Assembly: GCF_037975245.1 (NCBI RefSeq)
Contig: NC_092562.1
Coordinates: 25,047,054-25,111,053, forward strand
DNA from: Apostichopus japonicus
Taxonomy: Eukaryota > Echinodermata > Holothuroidea > Aspidochirotida > Stichopodidae
Length of the DNA stretch: 64,000 nt
Direction of reading: 5' to 3'
Made by a program: the position numbers and the translations under genes. Below the pieces are notes generated by a model. It did not search any database, was not told where the DNA came from, and saw only the letters and a list, made by a program, of their open reading frames with translations. Positions 45,301 to 57,300 of this stretch are shown here, piece after piece. How positions within the stretch are numbered: the first letter of the stretch is position 1; each line of letters opens with the position of its first letter.

Positions 45301-48300
45301 ACCTTTAACACTGTTCCCTCTATGACCGGCTCCTCCGGTCAATGCCCTTGCTTCTTATTCTACCATCCAAATTGCCAGCATCATGCATTTTTTAGTCTGT
45401 TTTTTTTTCCCTTATCGTTATTCGTACGGAACTGTGACCTAGGATTCAAGTATTTCAAAATGTACGCTACTGACGCACTCACCAAGCGCCGTAACCCATA
45501 ATCCTAGTTTGGACCTTTTTTACAGGTTCCCTCCTCTTATCTGCAGGCAATTCCTATTGACAGTAACCAGAATTTTTTTTTTTTTGTGGGGTGGGGGGGG
45601 GAGAATTATTTGTAAGTGGAATAATTCTGGTTCAACTGTTAAGTAAGCTAAGCTATGGCACAAAGGGATGAAGCTGTAATTTAAAAGAAAGAGAAAAACT
45701 AGCAACTATTATTTTGAGAGTATTTTGATAGATTGAATGTTTTATTGCTTTGGTTTCGGAAGTCATGTAAATTTTGCTCTAGATGTTCTTCTTCCCGGAG
45801 CGGTCTCCGATATTCTCTTCTTATTCTCAGAGATTTTTAAATTTTGTGATAAAAAACTGTCATCCTCTTTATCCACCCTGAAAAAAGTACTTAATCCTGC
45901 ATGCACTCTGAAGCTTACATTGCAAGTGAGTTTGTTATCTTTACATTTATGTTACATTTAGTTGCTTTAGGCTTTCCAAGAGTAAAAACAGTTTGTATAG
46001 AGGAACTAGAGTTTAAACTTTAAAAAAAAATGGGGCAAATCCTTTTTTGTTTTTCTGTTCATTAATTCTAATTCACAGAAATTAGTAAGTGATTTTCTCT
46101 AATTCAGACATTAAGTGGACTGGATCAGGCATTTTTAGTATACAAATAATAAAATACACCATGGCTTGTTGTAAAATTTGCAAGTGGCAAACATGTTGTT
46201 GGTTATGAAAGGAATTCCTGCCTCTGACCACAGAAATCATCTTGTAGGGAAGGGTGAGGGGAATGGGTTGGGAGGGTTGTGGTTCTCACATGCTTATTTC
46301 TTAACAGAGACATTGAAATTGTTTAAATCCAGATTAAAAATGAATATCTAACTTAGTAAAAGATACAATATAGTCAACCATAAATGAAATCTATTTATCA
46401 TTTTTTGTGTGTGCAATAAATGCTCGTTATTGATGTGTGATGAATTTCCCGTCCGTATAAGCAACAATTAACCCTCTGGTAGCAAGACCCCTCCGGTTGC
46501 TTAATAAAGCAGTTTGCAAAGATTTTTTTGCCCGCTCCATCATCGGGTGGTTGAACCTGGAGCAGTTTATAATTCTCTTCCAGCTTAATTGCAGAGTCAG
46601 AGATAAAGCAGCCAGCCGGTTGAAAACTAAAATAATTTAATAAATATATACAATCCACTTCCCCATCAGACCTCATGGAAATCGTTTTAGTAAGAATCTT
46701 TGCGTGAAATTTTTTTTGACGTATTACCACCTTGCTGCAAAAGGTAAAATTGTACTTTACTAGGTGTACTCTATACATATCTTTGCCGCAGCATGGCAAC
46801 CAAATTGATGTAACATCTGCTAACCAACTAATCCCGAGAAGTACAGCCATGTCAGTTTCAAAACTGTAAGGACCAACGATATGTACATTTTTTGGTCTAA
46901 TCATTGAATCGGTCTAAAGGTTATTGAATCATTTAATAGTTTTATGCTACCAAATTTTCCAATATTCTGAGAAATAATAATGATTCCCACTGGACTATAT
47001 TTCCCTGAAAGGTCAAACTTTAAGATTTTTTGATCCATAATATTATACATGGTGCCCTGCTTGCTAAAATCTCTTCCCAGGGAAGAAAAAGCACACCTTG
47101 TGGTGCTCATCCGTCAATATATTGTCGGTCGTCATGATAAATTTAATATTTTAAAATCACCGTCCTTGAGAAAGCTGAGTTTTGATTGGTCAACCATGAA
47201 ATGGCCTCAGGTGGCATTTGCGAGTTTTACATTATCAATCAAAGTATAAGAAAAGTTAAGAATTTTAAGATCATGTCCTTAATATCAAGCCTTCCGGCAA
47301 ACAAATATCTGGTGCTAGATATTATAAAAACATCCCAACTTTAATATTGCGAAAAATAATCAGAGAAATGTCCTTGTACCATTTTATCAAAAAGATGTTT
47401 TCTGTGCGAGAATTTAGTGCAAGATTTTTCATAAAATTTTAACTGGCTCAATTCTAACTTCCATATCAAATATATAAATAAATTTTTCTTTTCATTAGCC
47501 AAATTAAAAAAAAGGTACATTGCTTCTGAAGGCTGTAATTTAGGGTGATTAAGTTTGAAGAGTACTATAAAACTAGATTAAAAATGGATTGCATTTTATA
47601 AATAGTATTTTGTTGTTTTATTACAGTTACAGTAACATGTTTGGTTCCTGTGTAATTCTCCTATCTACAATCTTGTTAATGTAAATACCATAATCTTTCT
47701 ATTAATATTCTGGTAAAATGTGTTTTCTATATATCTCTGTTCTGTTTAATAGACTATAGAAACGAATTTGCATAATATTAATTCATATAATATTCCTTTC
47801 TTTAATTCCTCATTTCAATATTCCCTTCTTTAATTCCTCATTTTAGAAACAACATACTTACTCTATCTATTCTGAATAATAATGGACTACTGTAGTCTAG
47901 GAGACTGCAGAGATTGCAGAGATTAAATTTGCATAAATATTTATTCACTCTCATTTACCTCACTTTCTGTGGATACATGACAGCAACAGAATTATTGCTC
48001 TGTTAGACCAAGAGTTGCAGACAGAGATTAAAGTTTGCATCACTGATTTCTTTTATTCACCGTTTTCAATTCATATTTATATTTCATGGCGTCAATAGAA
48101 TTTTTCTATATCCCTGCTCTGTTATACCCAGAGTTACAGAGATTAAATTTGCATCAATCTTTCTTAATATTTACTCCCTTGGCATTGGCTATTCTGTTAT
48201 AATGTCAGTGATAGAAACTTTGGTATATCACAGCTCTTCTAGTTTGGAGTTGCAAATATTAATTTATAAACAGTTTCGTTTTTCTAGTGTCCATCATAGG

Positions 48301-51300
48301 TCACGACTACTTTTACCCAACTTTTTTGTTTCTGTTACTAAATTCATGAATTGAAATTGCAATATCAGAAATAAATTTAAAATTGCATGAAATTGAGCTT
48401 AGTTCTCAGCAATCAATGAGGGATTTGAATGTTAGTATAGATATGATATTTTAATATGCATTTTTGAAGAAGGAGGAATGGCTTTTTGACTTTATTGGAA
48501 CAATGCTAAATATAACCAATTAGACAAAAATAAAAGAACCAAAGAGCAATACATACAGTAATGTGTTCGTAATGACAACATTTAGACAGTTGAGAAAGTT
48601 GTGTGAAAGTAAGTTGGCCTGACGTTTCGATCCTAGCAGGATCTTCTTCAGAGGCTTAATGACAAGTTACAGTAACAGAAGGGACAAAAACACGCACAGA
48701 ATACAGACAGTAAGAAAGTTGAAGCACTTTATATGTTCTATACAAATGTTAATTGTTGTCTGTCCACTAAAAATTCAAGACGTTCAAGATATGCAATTTA
48801 ACAGTTTTCACGAAAAAAGAAACTCCAATGAAAAAGACCTCTAAAAGGTGAAAAAAGTCAGTCCACTAAAAATTCAAGATATGCAACTTAACAGTTTTCA
48901 TGATAAAAGGAACTCCAATGAAAAAGACCTCTAAAAGGTAAAAACGAAAGAAAGAAAGAAAAAAATGCATAGATATCCAGTTCATTAACACAGTGAGAGC
49001 TACCATGAGTTCTTTTGATATTTGGGTTACAAACCGATATGAACCCTAACTTTATGCATTGAGTTAACACATTTCTTTCATTTTCATGGACTGTTTCAAC
49101 AAATTTAAGTTTGTTTGTTTAGTATTTCTGGTACCCCTTTAAAATAGTAATTGCTCTTCCGAGATGGTGTAGAACGCAGGCGGAAGTACTCCCTCAACTC
49201 TTGAGAATTAATGGCACGCTTTTCGTCTCTCCAAAAACAAGGTACATGCGGCCACAGCTTGCAGTGATTAGATTATAATACAGTAGTGAGAACAAATTTG
49301 ACATTAATGAAACTTTTTTTCAGGATAGTCATTAATCAACAGACTAAGTTTTACCTCTGACAGAACTCTGTTGTGCAGCTATCTGACACTACCACTGATC
49401 CTGTACAATAAATCACCATGCACAGAAAAAACATAATTATACTGCCAAATTTGTTCCGAGATGAGATGAGAGAAGAAAAAAACTGTGAAATATGGTTTAT
49501 TAAAAATTTAAGGGAGAATCGGAAAAGATAATTTGTATCACGAGTCTACAGAGTCTGAATAATTAATGATTTAAATGGTTATAAATCTGCTTTGTTAAGA
49601 AGAAAGATAAAACTATAAATAAACAGGAAAAAAAGATGCGGTTTATAGAAGCTTTAGTCTTAGATTAAGGTGGATTTAACAAGACAGATTATTATTGCAA
49701 TAAGTTTGGAACAATCAATAGAAAAGGCTTCTTTTTAAATATGTTGTACTGTGGTAGATCTCTGCAGGCACTTATCCAGGAGAGGGGGTTGGGTGGGTGG
49801 GGGGGGTGGGGAGGGGGTATGGGGGGTGTACACCCCCTCCCTCATTCCAGCCCCACACCCCAAAATTAAAAGCAGCTAATACAGACAACCATGTGGGTAG
49901 AAGTTAAACTATACATACCTAACTTAGAATGTACCATTTTCTGTCTCAAATTTGGTTATGTTATTTTTTTCTGTTATTTTTTTTTTTTTCTTTTTTTTTT
50001 TTTGGGAGATATCCCCAGACACTCTTCATGCAGATACAGTATAGATTATTTCTGGACAAGTTTTGAAAAAGAAAAAAAAAATGATCTACTTTATTGTATT
50101 ACTCTGAAAATGTTTGATGACAGTCTTTTACTGCAAATATCTCAGGTTTTCCTTTCAAATTTGAATAATGCACTGAAGTTTAATGTTTGCATTAAATGTA
50201 AGGACAAAACTCCCTCGCCACACATCGATATTCTTCAAGGGTTTCTGTTTTCATGTTTTTGTTATATATTTTCTCTGTTTTTATGGATTTCCCTCGAATG
50301 TGTCGTTGCAAATTTCGTTGCATCGCCACCCTTTAATCGTAGTTCGGGTTATTGACCGGGGAAAAAAAGCTCCGAAACCGTCGAGTCTGTTGCTTGTCAA
50401 GATTTCGGGGAGAGTAAACGAGGCAAATGTGACATGTAACCGATTCAAATTGAACATGATTAATTTATTATATTTGTGAGTTATTTTGAGAACTCGTCGA
50501 TTTTGTTATTATTAGATTGGTTTTTCATGGATAGTTAATGTTATTATATCTTATTTTATTTGTTTATTTATTTATTTATTTTTTTCCTTCTCCCCCAGAT
50601 GCTGTCCATTTTACCCAAGAGGTTGCTGAAAGTTTTGGAATTTGTAGGCTTCACTGGCAGTCAGGTTTGTCAACCAACACTTGTTTTTTTTTTACTGCAA
50701 ATTAGTTTTTGAAGTTCTCTGCCAGCGTGCAGGCATGTAAGACATCAGAAGAGCCTTCTCTTTGGGAATTGAAGCAATTGAAAAGTTTTGTCATTTTTCA
50801 TTTCAGTAGATGCTATTTACAACAAATTTGAATGTTGAATATTTTTTTTGACAGAATTTTTAAAGAAGATAAAACTGTTAATCTGAAAGTGGAACAAAAC
50901 ATACAGTTTGAGTTTGATTGCATTTAGATTTGATGATCATAGTGATGCCGGAGGCCTTTTCCTCGCAAATGGCTGACATCATTAAGAGGTTGTTTTTAAA
51001 GAAAAAAAATTCAGTTATTTTTTTGTGGGATATTGAAACTTTTGATAAATCTTTGTATTTCAATATGTGACATGTTTGTATAAAGGTTCATTCAATTGTT
51101 AAAAGAAGGTTCATCACTTTTTGATTGGTTTCCTTAATTTCAGTCAAGTTTGGTTTATTCAAGTCTGTTTTTTGAAGGGCTAATATAGAGATTCTGGGAG
51201 TTCATTAACAATGAACAGCAGAAAACTGACCAGGAATTTATGTACCCAATGAAAAATGACAATTTTCATTTTTTTAAATTTTTTTAAATGATTTTTTGTG

Positions 51301-54300
51301 CAGTATACTGTTACCAAACCATTTTTTCTCTTTCTTTCCTTTCCTGATACAAATGATGAATATTTTGAATACATTTTCAGCCTAAATATACCATAAGTAG
51401 CACTAAGGTTAAGTAGATACTGCTGTGTTGATTAGCTTTACATCTGGTTTAAAGCAGCATTTTGCGTTTGGTCGCCGTTTTCTACCTTTTTGACATGTCC
51501 ATCGAGTTTTTTACATATATCAATCACAAATGAGCAAACTAAGATATCAGCCAAGTTTTTCCCTGCCAACATCGTTAATTGGTGAGTAATTAAGGATATT
51601 TGCAGATAACGAGTAAAGTGTCCACGACAAATTCCACATTAAAAATTAATCGCATACAGTTCCCCCAAACCCACTAGTTTGAATTCAACCAATCAGAGAT
51701 GCAGGTTTAGTTATGAGCCGTTGCTGAAAATAGTTTCAAGACTTTGCGTTGGTACAACCAGGGAGTTGAACATTATGGAACTCCCTGGTACAACTGCCAT
51801 ATAGACTGTGCACAAATCAAGCTTGGTGTTGGATTACATATTGAGAAAAACAAAGTTGAAAGTTGCAAATTTTTCAACTTTTATGCCACCATTTGAAGTA
51901 AGATTTAAATAGATAAGCTAGTTATGTATGTCGTTATGGCATAGTGGAGTCTGTGAGGTTGAGAAAAATCATAGAAAAGGACGCAAAAAGCTAAAAAGAA
52001 ATATGAACTACGTAATTTACAGGTCAATCATTACAATTCCATGAAAATCAAATCAGCTGTGAGAACCTCGGGCTGTCATCTGCTAAAGGTAGAGATTCCA
52101 AAAGACGATTAGTTTTTAATACGGCTGAAAAATTGATCATATTCTGTCTTGTTTAATTTCTTGCTTTGTTACCCACGCACGGAATCTAGACATCACTGAT
52201 TGAAGAAAATGTTTTAGGGTGTTATAATGGTGTCAAAATATATAAATAGGAAACGTCTGAAATTGGTAGTGACAGGGATGAGAAATAATTTATATTGCAT
52301 GGCAGCAAAATATAAATAAATACACTAAACTAAAATAAACTGAACTAAACTAAACTAATATAATTGGAAATGTAATTTCCTGATTTTGAAAACTGTCAAA
52401 ATAAATTGTTAAAGTATTTTATTTTCTTCCTGTGTATGTAGTCGTCCAATTGAATGCTTCAAAGTCAGTCTATTTTTCCTTGAAAGTTAGCTCAAAAATA
52501 CTTCCATAGAATGGGGCATACTAAGTGGGAAGTGGGGTGCACCCTGGGTACCAGTGAGGGGGGTTTCAGCCCCCCCAAAGAAATTTCTAAACATATAATT
52601 AATTCATAGCCTGATCAAGATATGTACATCTTCCTGCATAGATCTTTTTAATTTGATTACTTTGACTATGTGACTAACAACAAGACTTCTCTTCAACTTA
52701 TTGTTTGACAGTAATTATAAATCAAACTCAGAAGAATACTTTTGATAAAAAACGGGATTTTTTCTAGTCCCTTCCCTTCCCACCCACCCACACCCACCCA
52801 TGCCCCACCCAAGCCCCTCCCACACCCTCCCACCCCCTCCTTCCTGACTCATGATAGCAATACAGGTTTGAGATTAAATATCAGCCAAACTTACATTTTT
52901 TAGCTATGATGATGGTATTACTCTCCTCTGCCTTATTTTCTTATTCAGCATTTGTTTGTTTTTTCTTCTTGTAATAGGAACGTGGCTTACATGAGTTAGA
53001 GTTGGGAAGCAGTCTACCCAGCCTGCGTTCACCTCTCTGTGCATGTACATTAATTGGCTTCCATACCGTAACCTCTGTTGTCCTGGGTAAGTAACTTGTT
53101 AGTCCTTCCTCTCCTAATTAATGGTAATGTTTCTTGTGTAACTCACTTGCTTACATGAGTTGGAGCTGGGAAGCAGTCTGCTCAGCCTGCGTTCACCTCT
53201 CTGTCCATGTACATTAATTGGCTTCCATACCGTAACCTCTGTCGTCCTTGGTAAGTAACTCGTTAGTCCTTCCTCTCCTAATTAATGACAATGTTTCTTG
53301 TATAACTCATCGTTAACCTAATATGATATAGCCGAACAAGGTTGCTATGGTTGATTTTTAAGGAGACAGGAAAAGTTGGATGCCTGATAATATAAAGTTG
53401 TTAATTTTAGGGAGAACTTTTTGTTGGGTGAGTGAGAAATAGACATATACTACCTTAAAGTTTATATTATAGTAAACATGTTACAATGATACCAATCTTG
53501 ATATTTCTAAAAGCATCTCTTTTAGTGCTAAACAAACACACAATTATGTTTTTTTTCTGGCTTTCTACCCCTTCACAAAGATTGATGGTAAATCAAAGAG
53601 TCAGCATGTACTGTGTGTCTCTAGTGTTCATCAGTGTAAGAGTATATTCCTCCTGTTCTTCCAGTGATATCTTTGGTAGCCTATCATACACAAGTCCTAT
53701 AGAAGTATGGGACCTAAGTTTAAAAAAAAAAACATTAAGCTTATTGCTCTTCAGAGTTTGCAACCCTGTTTTTGTTTCTTTCTTTCATACTTTTTCCCAA
53801 AGTAAAAAAAATCACCTCTGAAAGGTGTAAAGAGAGATATTTTTCTTCTGTTTCTGGTCAGTTCTCTGGCATGGATGTATGGATAATAGCAGTAAGAAAA
53901 CGTCAAAACGTGACAATTGTAGACGAAAGAATAGATGAGTTATGTCTGCATATAAAGGAGTCATTCACATCTCTGACAGGGCGCTCACCCAACTCGACGT
54001 CCTGTCAGGATCTGTGGACAGTTATATGTGGAAACTGCCATAGGGAAACTGTTTGTGTGTGCCCCAATATGGTGTGATAATTTATCATGCATTTTATTCA
54101 CAACACTACAAACTCCATGCAAATTGAGATCCTGGGGGTAAATACACTGCAAATGGAATATTTTAAGTGGCATGTTATTTGAAAAGTCAGGCATCGACAG
54201 AAGAGAATGAGTTAAGTGTCTGCGGAAAGCTAAGAGATTCTTGTCTAAATGTTGTCATGCATGTGACTTTGAATTCTTAAATGTTTTCCACCCTTCAACG

Positions 54301-57300
54301 TTCTTTTTTTTTTTTTTTTGAGAGTCATGAAAACTGGAGCACTGGTGAATGCAACTTACAAAGTCATAAACTGTTGTCTCTCAACTCAAACAGAATTCAC
54401 AGATGAAAGTTTCAATGCCAGTCAAAACTTGTTTCTGCTGGTTTTAAAGTTTGGCTTGGTCCCTAAACATGAATGTCTCTGAAGAAACATCAGACACCAT
54501 CTTACAAGTTGAAATTAGCTTCATTAATTAGAATTATGCAATAAATCCTTCCATTCTGGAGGTCGAGCGATGGAGCCCTGGTTGATTAAAATAGGGTGAA
54601 TTTTTCATCCAAATGCAGTCTGTAGTTCTCCCTATCAGAATAAAATGGTATTTGATCTATGTTTTGATCCATGTGGTATTAAACAAATGCAAAGTGGAGT
54701 AAAGTCCTGTGTTATTTGGGAAAACCAATTGTCCGGTAGGAGCCATGATTCGACCTTATACCAACATGTATGCTTACAGTGTGTTATAGTTTAGTGTCTC
54801 CAGATATACTGCCTATATACCAGGCTGGTTTAAGACGATGGTGATGTCGGTGGTGATGTCGGTGGTGACGTCGGTGGTGATGCCGGTGGTGATGACTGTT
54901 AGTGGTGGTGGTGATGGTGTGCTGCTGGTGATGGCTGCTGATTTCACAGCTCTGATTGTCTGAAGTTTGAATAAATCTGAATTATAAAAGGCCATGTTAG
55001 ATCGGAGGATAGCATCCTCCTGATATATCTACTTGTGAAGTTCATGTTAAATGCTTCAAACCCACATTCATTTTTTGTGAAACATTATGAATTAGGCATG
55101 CACGGTATTTATTGTTTCTCTGTCAAAGTATATGAATACTTTGAACTTAACTTTATTTCACAAACTCGATAAGAGGTTTGCGGTTGCAATTGTAATTCAA
55201 TTCAAAGCTACTGTATCTGCTCAGTTAACTCTGGCCCAGTTTAATTCTCTGTCGTCTGATTGGCCAATTATTTTACCGTGGACGATCGAATTGAACCAAA
55301 CATATATATTTCAGATAGTGCTTGGATGGCTGAGCATTATCAAGGATGATTAACAATCTGTTTGTCAGTAAACCCCCATGTATTCTCCATCCATTATACT
55401 CCAATAATATCCAGGGACCTCTCATGTGATTGGACAAGCTTTGACCATTTCTATACAGTATCATTTATACTGTATCCTGTCCCCCTGAGGTGTCTGTTTT
55501 GTCTTTGACAGGCAGTTCTACAAGGCTATAGCTGGAGGCTCAGATTAGCACAGTTTGAGAATCACATTTACCTGCCCTTAAATGGGTTGATCAGTCGCTT
55601 CTCACCAGTTATTAAGGCTGGTATATATCTGTCTATCCTGGAAATTGATTTGTTCTGACAATCAGCACACTTACTCTGATTCTCAGATAACCACTGCAAA
55701 TTTTACACCCCGGGCAAATTTGCATCGAGAGTCATCCAATTTCCTTTGTTTCGTCGTTAATTATCGTCCGTTATGGTAGTCCTTGACACTATATCACCAA
55801 ATAGCCTCATTTACCTGTCTTCACACCACTATCATACTCTGAAACTGAAATAATTTCCTTTGACAATACTAAAGTTTTATATTAAAACTTATTTGTTTTT
55901 TTAATTATCAAAGTTTCATGCTGATTTTCAAAATACTCTCACTACCAGGTTCACTTGAGCAAACTTACTAGTGCCATGCTTTGTAATTATTCTGAAAAAT
56001 TATCAAAATTTCAAAGAAAACATAAATTGCAGTCAGAATAGGGCACTCACTTAGTGTGGTTTTCTTTCTAATCCCAAAAATTCCATTCAATTGTTCTCTC
56101 AGTTTTTCTGTATCCAATTTTCTTGGTAACCATTTTACTTTTCTACATTCATCATATACTTTTATATTTACTACTGTTAAGCTTATAAATAGTCAGGCAG
56201 ATTAATCAGTCGCTGTGTTTTCTGTTGAGTTCGTGTGAAGTTCACAGGAATGTTTGTTGGCAGCCACGAGTCAGCGAAGTATTAAACTGTGACAAATTTG
56301 GTTTTGTTTTTCAGCTCATCGCCGGATGGAATCCTTTCATTTTTAGCCACAGTATCATCTTTCAAATAACCATTCTTATAGCTTCACATATGCTGTCAAA
56401 GTGGTATTTCGTCATATCAGATGTGTTTTTAATTAAGCCTTCCAACTGCCACCTATGCATGATTAACTACAAGTTTGGAAATTAATTGATTTGCAATGGT
56501 TGTGTCGTTAACCGTCTTTTGGCAGGTGCACATGTGGCAGACTAGCAAGAAGGGAATGGTGTTTTAGTTTTTATTGGTTGAATATCCTTGTAATTTAGTA
56601 TCACGTAGAGGGATTTGTACTTTTCTCCATCGACATTGTAGGGCAGGATTTAACCAATTAGAAGTGAGAATCAGAGAATGGGGATGGGGGAGGGGAGGGA
56701 GAGGGGTGCTGGCAGGGGGGGGGGAGTGAGTGACCCACACAGCTATCCTTGATATCTTTATGTATATGTAATCCTGCCAATGATTAGTCTGTTACTTGTT
56801 CTGTTACATTAAAAGCCATGTTTCTCTCATAATGAGTCATGTGTAGGATGTGGACTGCTTACATGAGGAATGAGTTTGGAAGGGGTGGGGTGGCTGGGGT
56901 GGGGAGGGGAGGGGTTGGCTGGGGTGGGGAGGGGAGGGGTTGGATGGATGTTGAGTCCAGATTACAAAAATCAAGTTGACTTTATGAATGTGTGCATAGT
57001 GAGTGTACATCAGCAATTAGGTCCATTTTACTGAACCTTTTTTTTCTCTTAAGTATGGTATTGACAAAGATTGCTCACATTGTAGCCTGAACATTTGGGA
57101 TATTATGTGGGTTTCCTTGACAACAAAAGCCTTTAAACTTGTGGCTTTTGGCAATTTGTGAATGCAAGAAGGACATATATTGCACGAAATTTAATTAGGA
57201 AACACTTAAATTTAATCTATTGGGTTATGACGGTTACATGATCAGACAACTCCACAACAGAACTAGACATTTTAGTTATAACAAACATTTCATTTGTGTG

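Noticed and set aside
49891-50355. 154-codon plus-strand ORF in intron 3
   Set aside because: Its hydrophobic Phe-rich run comes from poly-T; no domain and no exon joins in phase with the gene.
53486-54077. 111- and 101-codon plus-strand ORFs in intron 5
   Set aside because: No recognisable family motifs, and the TTC39-like reading frame runs from exon 5 directly to exon 6.
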